Shown here piece by piece: positions 1 through 9,980 of a DNA stretch of 64,000 nt. Below the pieces are notes generated by a model, which searched no databases, was not told the origin of the DNA, and saw nothing but the letters and a program-made list of their open reading frames with translations. Origin of the DNA: Trichomonas vaginalis G3 (taxonomy: Eukaryota; Parabasalia; Trichomonadida; Trichomonadidae); the NCBI RefSeq assembly GCF_026262505.1, contig NC_067208.1:4349962-4413961 (forward strand), given 5' to 3'. How positions within the stretch are numbered: the first letter of the stretch is position 1; each line of letters begins with the position of its first letter. The position numbers and the translations under genes are program-made.

Positions 1-363
1 GATATGTAGTTTTTTTTTCTTCCGTAATTCTATTCAATTTTCAAAATGAATTGAGAACTTTACAAATTGTAAAGAGAGTAGTCAAGTAAAAATTCTCCAT
101 AAGACAGTACAATACTTTTTTGTCCCCTGTTCAAAATAGCATCTATACTGTGAAATAAATAATATTACAAGCTAATTTTCTGATTTTTCATGGAAAATTT
201 CGTAAATGAAAAATTCATAAGGTGAACTAAAGTTTCAGAAAAGGATTGACTCGGGGTTATGATTTTTGTGTGAAATATAATAATTAAATATATAAAAAAG
301 AAATTAAAAAAAGAATAAACAAATGAAAGAAATTTGTGGATAAATCTTTTTATTGTATGGATG
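1..363. other. AT-rich intergenic DNA, nothing recognised
   Basis: No open frame of useful length and no repeat was seen. This is the 3' flank of the minus-strand helicase gene. Confidence 0.6.
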
Positions 364-1648
364 TCATATCATGACGAATTTATTTCTTGTCAAATTGAGA
401 GTTACGTCCTTAACAAGATCAGCGATATCAGCTGGTAATTCTGCGATTTGTGTTTGATATATTTTTCAATCTCCTTGATTCTGATCATGTCGCTTGCATC
501 GCAGATGTTGATACGATACCCTTTCTACCATATCTGCCAGAACGACCAATACGATGGAGAAAATTCTCAGCTGTATTTGGCAATTCGAAGTTAATGACCA
601 ATGTAATCTGCTGGACATCAATACCACGAGCCAAAGAGTCAGTTGAGACTAAAGCGCGTGTATTGCCTGTTCTAAATGGATGCATAATTCTATCACGTTC
701 TGCTTGTTCCATACCACCATGGATAGCAGAAATATTGAATTCGTTGGTTTCAAAGCTCTTCTGAAGGTATTCTACAGTCTCCTTAGAGTTTGCAAAAATG
801 ACAGCCTTTTGGATAGAAAGGGAGCCGTAATATCGAGGAGTGTTGGAAACTTGTTAACACTGGTTTCAACATTTACGTAGAACTGCTTAATACCTTCAAG
901 TGTAAGCATTTCGGCCTTGACGAGAATTTTAACTGGATCATTCATGAATTGGTCTATGATGCTGAGGATTTCTTTTGGAAATGTGGCGGAGAATAAAAGG
1001 AATTGAATGTCCTTATTAAGATATTCGAAAATTTCTTTGATTTGGGAGATGAAGCCCTCGCCAGCATTTATCAGCTTCATCAATGCAAGCAATCTGAATA
1101 TTCTCGCAGCGAAGATAACCTTTGGAAATAAGATCAAGTGCACGTCCTGGTGTGGAAACTGCAATATGTGGGCATTCCTGGGCTTTAGCCTGATCATCAG
1201 CAACTGAGTTACCACCCTTGAAAAGCTCAACCTTGAGGTCAGCCATCTTAGAGCCTATTTCAACAAAGAAATAGTAAATCTGTGTGGCAAGTTCTCTTGT
1301 TGGTGCAAGAACAAGGGCTTGTGTTGTAGGTTGCGTAGTATCTATTCTATTTAAAATGCCAATTGCAAAGGCACCTGTCTTACCTGTACCAGATTGAGCC
1401 TGGGCAATGACGCAGCGATTCATCAAGATAGGTTTGATGGAAAGTGATTGGATATCAGATGGACCTCTGAAGCCATAGTTGTAAATACCTCTTAATAATA
1501 ATGGCTTCAACTCCATTTGATCAAAATCATCGATGCGCTCATTCCAGTTTGCTTCGAAGGTTTCGGATTCGCCTTGAGGGGCATTCCTTCCCTGATATGA
1601 AGAACGATATTGTCTACCTCTACCTCTACCTCCACGGCCGCGGTTCAT
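364..1648 (-). pseudogene. eIF4A-like DEAD-box RNA helicase, frameshifted
   Basis: The reading starts at MNRGRGGRGRGRQ, an RG-rich N-terminus. It shows the Q-motif region, Walker A (AQAQSGTGKT), motif Ia (PTRELA), a STPGR motif, and motif II (IDEAD). In other frames follow motif III (SATFP), IKQFYVNVE as in eIF4A, and motifs V-VI (ARGIDV, HRIGRSGRYGRKG). The C-terminus ends at 364 after a further frame change. Four frame changes are needed: just after DEAD (about 1070), between 770 and 712, near 520, and near 440. eIF4A unwinds mRNA 5' leaders during translation initiation; DDX6-like helicases are the alternative, but the IKQFYVNVE segment favours eIF4A. All motifs are present in order, so this is either a young pseudogene or a gene hit by consensus errors. 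It is divergent from the Myb gene to its right. Confidence 0.85.
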
Positions 1649-1665
1649 CGAAAAAAGTGTCAGAT
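1649..1665 (-). promoter_or_regulatory. Initiator-like TGACACTTTTTT before the helicase start
   Basis: Read on the minus strand, TGACACTTTTTTCG lies directly before the ATG. Trichomonad initiators have the form TCA(C/T)T(T/A) and lie within about 20 bases of the start codon. The fit is partial (ACACTT). Confidence 0.4.
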
Positions 1666-2627
1666 TTCAATACTTTATTTTCTCAAATCTCTTTCAAAAA
1701 ACCAAACGGTCATCAACAAAATATGTATAATCGGTCGAAGTGATTAACATGAAATCTGTATCTAAACTTAAAAGGTAACATTATATCTGGCTAATTAAAG
1801 TCAATTTTTTAGCTCGTAAGACTCCCATTTTCACTAAGAAGATTGGCCCCTCCTTGAAATAGATTTTTGTAAAACTCGAGCTCCAACACATATCGCACAT
1901 GCCCGATTTTAAAATACTTTCATTTTTGGAATCTTATTGTAAAATATTAAATTTGCAAGGGGTAAGTATGAACAATATGTATTCCTTGGGATAAAAGAGG
2001 AGTGACACTATTCATTGATGTCCATAAGTCAATTCATTTTACAAATTTTATGCCGAATATCGATTTCATACATAAATAGGAGAAAGTATTACTTGTTTCC
2101 TTGACTTATGCTATTGCATTCACCTATTAAATACTCATGAGCTATAATAACCATGCATCTATTGATTCAATCATATTCAATTTTATTATCTTCATTTTAA
2201 AGCTTTATTTTTAATACTTACATTTAAATGGTCAACAGCTTGTCATTCTACTAAAGGCTTTGCTGAAATGTTACCTTGTAATCATTTCAAATTTGAAAAG
2301 CAAATTTTGAAAAGCTTCTGACGGAAGTTTTTATCTATGCATTATTAGCTTTATATCTGATACTTTTTACGGTATTTTTCAATTTTTATTCAATAAAAAT
2401 GCTATAATATTTATAAAGATACGCTATATTATACATTTCAATTTAGACTTGCATTTTTGAGTATCTTACTATCAAAAGTTCCACTTTTTTGCTGACCATA
2501 AATTGAAAAGAAATTCATTTTAACATTTTTCAGTTATTTGATTTCTTTTTTATTAGCGATTGTTTTCTGTGTTTTATTTCTTATCTCAAAATAAATCGGT
2601 TTAATTCAATTTGTTTTCATCAATTGC
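1666..2627. other. AT-rich intergenic DNA between divergent genes
   Basis: Only short shadow frames occur here. No repeat or RNA gene was recognised. It probably holds the 5' region of the Myb gene. Confidence 0.5.
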
Positions 2628-3412
2628 ATGCTGGGTTTTCCTTTCCTTGATATCGCCCAATCCATTATTTATGAGAATAACAGAACAGTCACAAAAGAAA
2701 TGCTGGACACTACTGCCGAAATGGTTATGAAGCTTGTAAATAAGGAAATAAAATTCGAAGAAATTAAAGCACCTAGTATTCCAATCAGATGCTTTATGGA
2801 TGCGTGCAAGAAGGTCTCAGATGTCCTTAATACCGAGAATGAGCCAATTCCTCCTCAGATTGGAGATGAAGTACCTCATTACGGCGAGAGGAAAGAAGAC
2901 TCACCAATGGACAAAAAACGAGGACAACCGCTTACTAATGGGTGTCTACAAGTTTGGCCTCTCAAATTGGGCAGCTGTCTCTGAATACGTTGGGTCGGGA
3001 AGAACAAAGTGTCAGTGCAACCAAAGATGGGTCAGAGCACTTGATCCAAAAATATCTAAAGCTGATTGGACTGAAGAGGAAGAAGAAAAATTACTCCAAT
3101 CCATAAAACAATTTGGAAATCACGCATGGACAAAAATCAGTTCTGCTCTGGCAACAGGACAGACTTTCAATGCAGATATCGATATATTCAGATGAAGCGC
3201 GCTGAAGAAGAGAAGAAAAAGAACTGAAAAACGAAAAGCCGCTATACCCGATCCCACAGATTAATAGTATTCCAAATCAGCAATCTCAGACGATATTCTT
3301 AGATAAATTTGATATCGACTTAGTACTAGAAAAGGATAATGATCCTCTCCATTTCGCTCAAGAGTCTTCGTGCATTGATCCAGAGACCTTGTATGATACT
3401 ACTGTTTGGTAA
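2628..3412 (+). pseudogene. Two-repeat Myb/SANT DNA-binding protein, frameshifted
   Basis: The first frame begins MLGFPFLDIAQS and holds an N-terminal helical region. After a frame change near 2880, two adjacent Myb repeats follow: W-T-K-N-E-D through the R-W-V-R-A-L helix, then W-T-E-E-E-E through W-T-K-I-S-S. The end of the second recognition helix (QCRYRY) is in another frame after about 3165. A third change near 3220 leads to an acidic C-terminus ending in TVW at 3412. R2R3-type Myb proteins of about 200-260 residues are a very large transcription-factor family in trichomonads. Three frame changes make it a pseudogene as read; small sequencing indels would explain the same picture. Confidence 0.8.
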
Positions 3413-4203
3413 TTTCATGATTGTAAATTGATAATGTTTTATTTTTTGAAAATAATACAATCTAATTTTTTGATAATTTTTACTATTTCTCTTATGGATT
3501 GATAAGTGAAATATATGACATTTAATTGATTTACCTTGTATCTCATCAAAACTGGTTTAATTATTGTTGCCTATCGTAAGTGAATCATGCAATCAGATTA
3601 ATCAGAATTATATTTGTTTTCATCATATACATCAAATGAGCAATAAAAACCCTATTTTCATAAAACAATTGTTTAGATTTCTAACTCCAACCACTGCGAT
3701 TTCAAACAATCTTTTAAAAATCGATTTAGGCAAAACTCAGCAAGAATATAATAAATTGTTACGACCGTAAAAATGAAGGTGAATAATTTTACAGCAAACG
3801 ATACGAATTATTGTTTCCCTATGAATCTATTTATGCAGATGCAAACAAATCATCTTCCACAGATAGAGAGTAGAACCAAATTATCAGGATGCTCATATTA
3901 AAAAGAATTCATTCGCATTTGTTAACGTTGGAACGAAGTTTCTGATGATTTCGACTAACAAAAGAGAATCAAAGCGAATTGTCGGGATTCATCATGTATA
4001 TACATATTCTTATTTTCGAATGATTATGATTCACTGTTTATTGAACAGTAATCATCACATTGACTAAAGCAGATGCTGTTTGATGTTCTCAAACAATAAA
4101 ATGTTTGTGTGAAGCCATTCTTTGATACGAAAGAAATTAATTTGTCTATTTATAACAAATAAGTTAAGTGGTGCATCTCGAATAACAATAAATTAAAAAT
4201 TCA
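3413..4203. other. Intergenic DNA, nothing recognised
   Basis: A 68-codon open frame at 3564 has no recognisable features and is judged chance. The stretch presumably contains the promoter of the downstream mannosyltransferase. Confidence 0.5.
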
Positions 4204-6024
4204 ATGCAATTTCAGCCAGTTTTCACTATTTTTATGAATGATACAAATAGTATTTCGCCAAGAGACATTAAACATCCCATAACAACAACGAAAAAGAAAA
4301 AGATTAAACATCAAAGATCCATATTTCAGAGTATTTCATCAAAATATGACTCAATTTTTAAATCTTTTTTATCAAAAATCAGTTTTAGCGACAATTTTCA
4401 TAATAAATTACACATCCTCGAATTATATACAGATACAGACAATATCACAGATAATACTGAACCATCAGACTCCAAAACAGAAAGCAAATTAGAAGTTCCA
4501 CATTTTTTTACCGAAATCGATGCGATGTTTATTTTCATTTGCTTATTTCTCGGAATCCTGTCTCGCACATTTGTAGCCGATAATCCAAACAATTGCACGT
4601 TTGATGAAACTCACTTTGGAAACTTCACAAATTCATATATCAGACAAGAATACTTTGTCGACATCCATCCTCCACTTGCAAAACTGTGGATTTCAGGATT
4701 TTCAAAACTTCAAAATTATACCGGTCACACAGTTTATAATTCTTCAACATACACTGACACAGATTATGTTGAACTCCGTTTTTGTGTCACATCATTTTCA
4801 TCTCTTGTCCCATGTTTATCATATCTTTCTCTTCGCATTCTGGGTGTTTCACCCAGCAATTCAATTTTATCCTCCGTTCTTTTATTATGCGACAACAGCC
4901 TTGCCGCAGAAGGTAAACTCATTCTCACCGACGGAATCCTTCACTCAGTTTCTCTTATTTCAGTTTGCTGCAGTTGCTATTTATTTGTTGACGATTCTAT
5001 CATTCATTTGATTATCTGTGGTCTTTCATTAGGTTGTGCCTGCTCTATCAAATACACAGCAGGTGGCTTGATTTCATTACCCGCATTTTTCCTCTTTTTC
5101 AAGATATGTAGTGGCAATTTATATGAATTATTCATTTTACCACCATTTCAATCACATTCAAAAGAACGAAACAATATATATTCATCAGAAGAAAATGAAT
5201 CTTCAAACGATAATCTTATTATTCGAATATTTCACACGAAATTTATTATTTTAATCATGGAAGATATTATTATTGTCACATTTGCTATTTCAGTCTTAAT
5301 CACTACATTTTTTGTTCATATCATTGTTTTGAAATACAAGAGCTATTTAGAAAACGGCTTTGACTCATCATACGAGAACTCATTATTATGGCGTTGGGAA
5401 TCTCAAGACCAAAGTCGATTTGTTTCTACGGGACTATTTAAACGGTCATGGATCTCATTTGTTTCTATGCACACAATTAATAACGGATGCAAAGTCCAAG
5501 GCGGATTTGAATCTAAGTGGTATCAATGGCCATTAGTTCGCATTAATTCATTAATCTGGTTTCAAACATCTAATAAAGCAGTTTGGCCACTTCCCAATCC
5601 ATTCACATACTACTTTTGTGTCTATGGTATTATTTTGTGCTTTATCTTACCTATTTTTAAAATCGAAACTATTTCATTAATTAGTTGGACTATTACATAC
5701 TCATCGAGTTTATTCCCATTTATATTAGTTCCACGAACTACATATCAATACCACTACTCTATTCCACTAATTATTGGTGTTCTCGGATTTTGTCACTCAT
5801 TTAGTTTTCTTCCTATGAATCAATCTCTGAGAGCATCAATTTGTTATACTATATGCATTATTACACTTGTTTTCGGGATTTATTACTTCCCAATTCTTCA
5901 TTCATTTCCAGATGTACCTTTACATTTCAGAGCATGGAAACCTATTCTTAAGAAGATCTACAACCAAAAGTTCACCATGCTATCAGATCTCACTATTAAT
6001 ATTCTACAAGGACCAAAAGCTTAA
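4204..6024 (+). CDS. Protein O-mannosyltransferase (GT39/PMT family)
   Basis: An intact 606-residue multi-pass membrane protein. PMTs transfer mannose from dolichyl-phosphate-mannose to Ser/Thr of proteins entering the ER. After a cytosolic charged N-terminus (residues 1-95) comes a first membrane segment. The luminal catalytic loop carries the family signature F-D-E-T-H-F-G and F-V-D-I-H-P-P-L-A-K-L, where the Asp-Glu pair is the catalytic site of the family. I-L-T-D-G-I-L-H and several further membrane helices follow. The C-terminal loop K-W-Y-Q-W-P-L and P-N-P-F-T-Y-Y also match PMTs. The beta-trefoil MIR domains found in the central loop of fungal and animal PMTs are not evident. It lies on the plus strand with no operon-like neighbour. 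Confidence 0.87.
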   Translation: MQFQPVFTIFMNDTNSISPRDIKHPITTTKKKKIKHQRSIFQSISSKYDSIFKSFLSKISFSDNFHNKLHILELYTDTDNITDNTEPSDSKTESKLEVPHFFTEIDAMFIFICLFLGILSRTFVADNPNNCTFDETHFGNFTNSYIRQEYFVDIHPPLAKLWISGFSKLQNYTGHTVYNSSTYTDTDYVELRFCVTSFSSLVPCLSYLSLRILGVSPSNSILSSVLLLCDNSLAAEGKLILTDGILHSVSLISVCCSCYLFVDDSIIHLIICGLSLGCACSIKYTAGGLISLPAFFLFFKICSGNLYELFILPPFQSHSKERNNIYSSEENESSNDNLIIRIFHTKFIILIMEDIIIVTFAISVLITTFFVHIIVLKYKSYLENGFDSSYENSLLWRWESQDQSRFVSTGLFKRSWISFVSMHTINNGCKVQGGFESKWYQWPLVRINSLIWFQTSNKAVWPLPNPFTYYFCVYGIILCFILPIFKIETISLISWTITYSSSLFPFILVPRTTYQYHYSIPLIIGVLGFCHSFSFLPMNQSLRASICYTICIITLVFGIYYFPILHSFPDVPLHFRAWKPILKKIYNQKFTMLSDLTINILQGPKA

Positions 6025-6245
6025 TTATATTTTTTTTGTTTGTTTTAATAATAACATATAAAATATGAGTTTATTTATTTAAGATATATATTTTTCTCAA
6101 ATGGCATCTTTATAAAAATTATTAAATTCGAATTTACCAAATATTTACTGCCTAGCCTGAGAAAGAATAATTCCATTATACCATGCGTTTTACTTAGAAC
6201 TTAGTTTCATATACAACTACTATCGAACGATAAAAATATAATTTT

Positions 6246-6489
6246 TTAATACGGTTGAGGTGTTGGATTTGGTTGCCAACTAGACTGTGGTGCAGGTTCA
6301 GGCTGTTGTATAACAGGAGCTTGCTCTTCTGGTTCAGGGTCTTGTAGGTATAATACCAACGAACTGACCTACTCTTTTACCAATATTTTTTGACTCCGTT
6401 CCAAATTCCTCTTCCTACGTTTTTATTCCATTCCATATACCTCTTCCAACATTTCGAAAGAAGTTTCCTATCTTACTGAAGAAACCCAT
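6246..6489 (-). pseudogene. PX-like small basic protein, broken copy
   Basis: Homologous to the intact 80-residue gene at 58,763-59,005. The beginning (M-G-F-F-S-K-I-G) and the P/Q-rich end are readable. Extra bases in the TATTTTTTGAC run and near GTCTTGTAGG, and changes near 6450, break the frame. Confidence 0.8.
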
Positions 6490-6507
6490 TTTACTATATG
6501 TAAAAAT

Positions 6508-6870
6508 CTAATGTCCGCCTAGTCTCTTACGTTTCCTGTTGAGTTCCATAGCATTCTTTAACTGGAGCTCATACATTCTGTTTCTCCTCTGGTAGAAAAC
6601 ATATTCTGGGTCAACTCCTGTGTTCGCGTCATCTGCATAAAGTTGTTTATATCCCACTTCAGGGTTTGTATAAAACTCTTTCCATCTCATATTTGCATAC
6701 CATGGTGGCAAACCTAACGCAGCGTCATTTGACATGGCAGTTTGCATTTGTACATCTGTTGGCACTTGACCATAGTTTGCCATTGCAGTTTGTATTCTAA
6801 CTTCATTTGGAATATTCTCTGGGTTTGGTTGTCCAGGTTGCTGTGCATTCGCTAAGTTCTGTGCGTCCAT
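6508..6870 (-). CDS. Maverick MDAQ protein, 120 residues, function unknown
   Basis: An open frame starting MDAQNLANAQQPGQ. The N-terminal half is rich in Q, N and P and contains two near repeats (V-R-I-Q-T-A-M / V-Q-M-Q-T-A-M). The middle has W-Y-A-N-M-R-W-K-E-F-Y, and the basic C-terminus ends N-R-K-R-K-R-L-G-G-H. No membrane segment or known domain was recognised. The homologous gene in the complete element (59,024-59,385) has lost one base. It sits between the PX-like and small membrane genes, at the end rich in candidate virion genes. The start is preceded by TTATCTAATATTAA, similar to other start-proximal boxes of the element. Confidence 0.75.
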   Translation of the reverse strand: MDAQNLANAQQPGQPNPENIPNEVRIQTAMANYGQVPTDVQMQTAMSNDAALGLPPWYANMRWKEFYTNPEVGYKQLYADDANTGVDPEYVFYQRRNRMYELQLKNAMELNRKRKRLGGH

Positions 6871-6893
6871 TTAATATTAGATAAAAATATCTC

Positions 6894-7024
6894 TTACGAG
6901 TACATATACTGAACATTTGCAGGCATTGGTTCATCTTCATATTCTCTGTACTTTTCTGCCACGTCAAAGAAATAAATGACACAATGGAAAAACCTAAAAC
7001 AAGTAGTCCGATTTCAAACCACAT
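6894..7024 (-). pseudogene. Small Maverick membrane protein, one-base deletion
   Basis: The start MWFEIGLLVLGF matches the intact 43-residue gene at 59,409-59,540. An A run is one base shorter here (GGAAAAACC against GGAAAAAACC on the plus strand), and the frame is lost after residue 12. Confidence 0.75.
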
Positions 7025-7827
7025 TTACTTACTAATAAAATTTCTTTGTTATGACACTTTCTCCAGTTTATAGGACCTCTCTCATATTCTATCTTGTCAT
7101 ATATAAACTCATAGTCATGTATGTCCTCTAACCATCTCATAACGGTTTCCAAACCACTTTTATCGGATGTAAAGTAAAAGCATGGATGGTTATGTAAAAC
7201 GTCTAAAGTTTCTAAAGAGTCTCTCAAAGTCCAGTCTACTTGGTATTGAAAATCCCATGTGTTATAGAACGGCGGGTCCACTATAAAGAAAACATTTTCC
7301 TTGTCTTTATATTTTTCATACAAATCTGTCCAATGACATCTCACAAACTCTATACCCTCAATATATTTTTCTATGTCCTCTTTGAAAACATTTGTATAGT
7401 TAAGATATAAAACTTTTGACATAAGTGTTTCAATGTCATGAACTCTTATAGAACCACTATATAATAGTCTAGCAGATATACTATCCCAGTCTATATATTC
7501 TGCTTTTTTCAAAACCTCTCTCACAATATTTTTCTTATCTAATGGTATACGTTCCATCTTACCTATCTGAATCTTTTCTTTTAACTCACTCAATATATTG
7601 TTTGTGTCTGGTATATGTTTGAGACGGTCCATATAGTTGTCGAAGTCATTGCATATAATCTTTGAGTCTGGGAATATTATATGGCACAAATGGGATATAT
7701 AGAAACTTCCACCGAACAAATCTACAAATGTTAGACCATTCGGTAGTTTCTTAAGTTGTCTCAATATAATATCTTTACATCTACTCTTATTTCCAAAGAA
7801 CGGTAACGGTGGTTTTGTAAAATTCAT
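6994..7827 (-). CDS. DNA adenine-N6 methyltransferase (Dam/D12 class), Maverick-encoded
   Basis: 277 residues, MNFTKPPLPFFGNKSR to DYLF. The S-adenosylmethionine site of the D12 class is visible: P-F-F-G-N-K (residues about 8-13, in place of the usual GGK), then V-D-L-F-G-G-S at about 35. The catalytic motif IV is D-P-P-F-Y-N-T near residue 185. The predicted reaction is transfer of a methyl group to adenine N6 in DNA. Trichomonad genomes are known to carry abundant 6-methyladenine with Maverick-type methyltransferases. This copy is open to its natural end and overlaps the next start by 31 bases, while the copy in the complete element is clipped by a frameshift. It is the first gene inside the terminal repeat in both elements. 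Confidence 0.88.
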   Translation of the reverse strand: MNFTKPPLPFFGNKSRCKDIILRQLKKLPNGLTFVDLFGGSFYISHLCHIIFPDSKIICNDFDNYMDRLKHIPDTNNILSELKEKIQIGKMERIPLDKKNIVREVLKKAEYIDWDSISARLLYSGSIRVHDIETLMSKVLYLNYTNVFKEDIEKYIEGIEFVRCHWTDLYEKYKDKENVFFIVDPPFYNTWDFQYQVDWTLRDSLETLDVLHNHPCFYFTSDKSGLETVMRWLEDIHDYEFIYDKIEYERGPINWRKCHNKEILLVSKCGLKSDYLF

Positions 7828-7856
7828 TTATATATAATAATAAAAATGTTTTTACC

Positions 7857-8106
7857 CGAAAAGTGACAGAAAAGTGACAAACCATGAAAACATATATAAT
7901 TTGTGAAAAGCGACACAAAAAGTGTCACCGGCTGGTCGGCTGGGGTTCGGTCCTCCTCTTGGGTCTTGGGAAAAATTTCTTATGGGCTAGAGGGCGCAAC
8001 GCGCCTGGAAGCCCTCCAAATATAAACTTCATTTATAATAATCATCTTCAGGGCTAGAAGGGGCGCAGCCCCTGGAAGCCCCATTACCTTTTTTTTTTTT
8101 TTTTTT
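7857..8106. repeat. Terminal repeat region of the truncated Maverick
   Basis: It contains AAAGTGACAG, two palindromic modules (GGGCGCAACGCGCC type and GGGGCGCAGCCCC), and a terminal CCCATTACC followed by 18 T. The outer modules align with 61,480-61,628. The segment between 7900 and 7985 has no counterpart in the complete element. Confidence 0.75.
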
Positions 8107-8577
8107 CAAGAAGTCTAATTTTATTTTATTTCCAAGTAACAATTTTGAGCACGATATTTACCGGTAAAATAGATTTTCTGAAGATTTGAAACATCAAAAT
8201 CTCAAATTGTAAAATGAATAAAAAATATTTATTTCAAAATGTGAAATCTAGAAGGTGTGCTTTAGAGATAAATAGATATTTCTCTTGTAGAGTAAAACAT
8301 AGTCTTTAATTTGATTCAATCAAGAATAATATTAAAAATATTATTTGTTCATTCATGTTACAGCTCATTCTTTATGACAAACTGAATCCCAAGTTCTAAG
8401 AATGAGGAAAGATGATAATAAGAAACTCCAATATTGTTAAGTTAACATTTTTTGGAATATATATTTCCCTGGTCTTATGGAGTTATGAAGTTTGATCAAT
8501 ATTAAATCCTTAAATTTGATTTGATCAATATTATTTATATAAACTAAGGAAAAATTGATATAAAAACAACACATTTT
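8107..8577. other. Intergenic DNA, nothing recognised
   Basis: AT-rich sequence between the Maverick fragment and the 3' end of the discoidin-like gene. No frames or repeats were recognised. Confidence 0.5.
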
Positions 8578-9699
8578 TTATTTTTGCTCTCTAATAATTC
8601 CGTAAAAATCAATCTTAAAGAAAGACAACACGTTCTCACCCTTTTTATTAGGTCCCATCATTCTAATTCTATATTTATTTGACAGAGTTCTGTTTTCAAT
8701 TGAAAAATTACGATGCCATGCATTCAAATCTTTATATCTCTGTTCGTTTGCCTTCTTCCTATTCTTTTCCCATCCGTAATTAACCTTCTTATCAAGGATA
8801 ACCCAGTCGTTGTAATTCTGGAATCCATCATAAGATTTTTGAGAGGATAAACACTCAAATAACCATGTAGTTGGCAAATTATCAGGGTCGCCAAGGAAAA
8901 ACATATCATAACTTAATAATTCAAACAAAGATTTCTTCAATTTAAATTCGTATTCAACCCATGGAGTCATAGAAGTAGATTCACTAGTATAAACAACTTC
9001 AGATCCGGCATCTATTAAGTTCTCTACCATGCTGCGAGTTCTATATGGATGTTCAGAGACATTAAAAAAGGATTTATCGTAGTTGAACAGAATTCCTCCA
9101 AATCCTTTCTCTTTATCATAAATAAATCTCTTTGTTATTTTATCACTAGGGCCTTGCTTTGATTTAATACGTATAATACCTTCATTTATTGAATCTATTC
9201 CAGAATAGTTTCTCAAACGACTTGATTTCAGTAATTCTTCCATCTGCTGCTTTGTCTGACTGATTTTTTGCTCTTTGTTACTTTTACCTTTACCGACATT
9301 CAAAGTAAGATTAAAATTGTGTGTTAAATCTAAATCTGTGATTAATCTTGTAGCGAATTGCTTAGAGCTGAGGACAGAAAATCCGTGGAAGTTCACATTA
9401 AATGTCGTTGTGTTTTCTTCTAATTCTTTTTGTGCTTGTTGCTTTGCTTTGATGAGTTCGTGCTTTGCATTAGGAATATCTAATAAATCATTATCTTCAA
9501 ATACTTCTAATAGGCCATCTCGAAGTAGTGAATCAATATTTGCGACAGATGTAATTGAATCATACAAATCATAGTTAAATTTTTCGATATTTTCTACAAT
9601 AGTGTCTTCAGTAGTTGGCGAATCACATAATGTACTCATAATGATTGGTGCCAAAAGACTCTTATAGCCTCTAGATTCAAAATCTTCATCTAAATTCAT
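8578..9699 (-). CDS. Protein with C-terminal discoidin (F5/8C)-like domain
   Basis: Start taken at the ATG of MNLDEDFESRG (373 residues). An upstream in-frame ATG at 9750 would add 17 residues, but a GTGACAA motif lies between the two (9723-9729), suggesting transcription starts there. Residues about 30-190 are helical and charged. The C-terminal half has the pattern of trichomonad discoidin-like domains: G-G-I-L-F, then T-P-W-V-E-Y-E-F, W-L-F-E, W-V-I-L-D, and a final Y-R-I-R-M-M-G-P-N plus I-D-F-Y-G. Such domains bind carbohydrates or proteins and often follow BTB domains in trichomonads; no BTB domain is evident. Ligand and location are unknown. Confidence 0.72.
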   Translation of the reverse strand: MNLDEDFESRGYKSLLAPIIMSTLCDSPTTEDTIVENIEKFNYDLYDSITSVANIDSLLRDGLLEVFEDNDLLDIPNAKHELIKAKQQAQKELEENTTTFNVNFHGFSVLSSKQFATRLITDLDLTHNFNLTLNVGKGKSNKEQKISQTKQQMEELLKSSRLRNYSGIDSINEGIIRIKSKQGPSDKITKRFIYDKEKGFGGILFNYDKSFFNVSEHPYRTRSMVENLIDAGSEVVYTSESTSMTPWVEYEFKLKKSLFELLSYDMFFLGDPDNLPTTWLFECLSSQKSYDGFQNYNDWVILDKKVNYGWEKNRKKANEQRYKDLNAWHRNFSIENRTLSNKYRIRMMGPNKKGENVLSFFKIDFYGIIREQK

Positions 9700-9722
9700 A
9701 ATTTTGGAATTTTTTTTCTCCG

Positions 9723-9731
9723 TTGTCACAT
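9723..9731 (-). promoter_or_regulatory. GTGACAA motif before the discoidin-like gene
   Basis: TGTGACAAC on the minus strand, about 24 bases before the chosen ATG. The same TGACAA core precedes several other genes in the window. Confidence 0.4.
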
Positions 9732-9958
9732 TTTTTATGTGAAAATCCAAATGGATATTTAATTGCTTATTCGTATAAACAGTATTGTGTACAATTATTT
9801 TCTTGTAAACAAAATCAATTTTATTTGACTAAATGAATTTTGTAATCGTTATGATGCATAATCAATTTATCGAATCCATCAAAACGGCTACAAAATGCAC
9901 ACAGAACCGATATTTCCATTTCCAGAACGAATTACTCACTTTCCTATTTTCATAAATA

Positions 9959-9978
9959 TTGTCACTTTTTCACTTCAT
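9959..9978 (+). promoter_or_regulatory. Initiator-like TCACTTTTTCACTT
   Basis: GTCACTTTTTCACTTCATCA ends directly at the ATG of the AP endonuclease. It fits the trichomonad initiator pattern TCA(C/T)T(T/A) at the usual distance. It is also the reverse complement of the AAAAAGTGAC motif seen before other genes. Confidence 0.55.
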
Positions 9979-9980
9979 CA

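Larger units (their letters stand above)
6161..8106. mobile_element. Truncated right end of a Maverick/Polinton
   Basis: This stretch is collinear with 58,680-61,628 of the complete element. It starts inside the gene before the PX-like protein, then has the PX-like gene, the MDAQ protein, the small membrane protein, the adenine methyltransferase, and an outer terminal repeat ending GGGGCTTCC...ATTACC plus 18 T. Homology to the complete element begins abruptly at about 6161, so everything to the left has been lost. The inner part of its terminal region (about 7857-8000) differs from the complete element, whereas the outer 110 bp are closely similar. No matching left end lies in the window. Confidence 0.88.

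Noticed and set aside
4398-5011. Antisense and alternative frames over the mannosyltransferase
   Set aside because: Shadows of the intact 606-codon gene.
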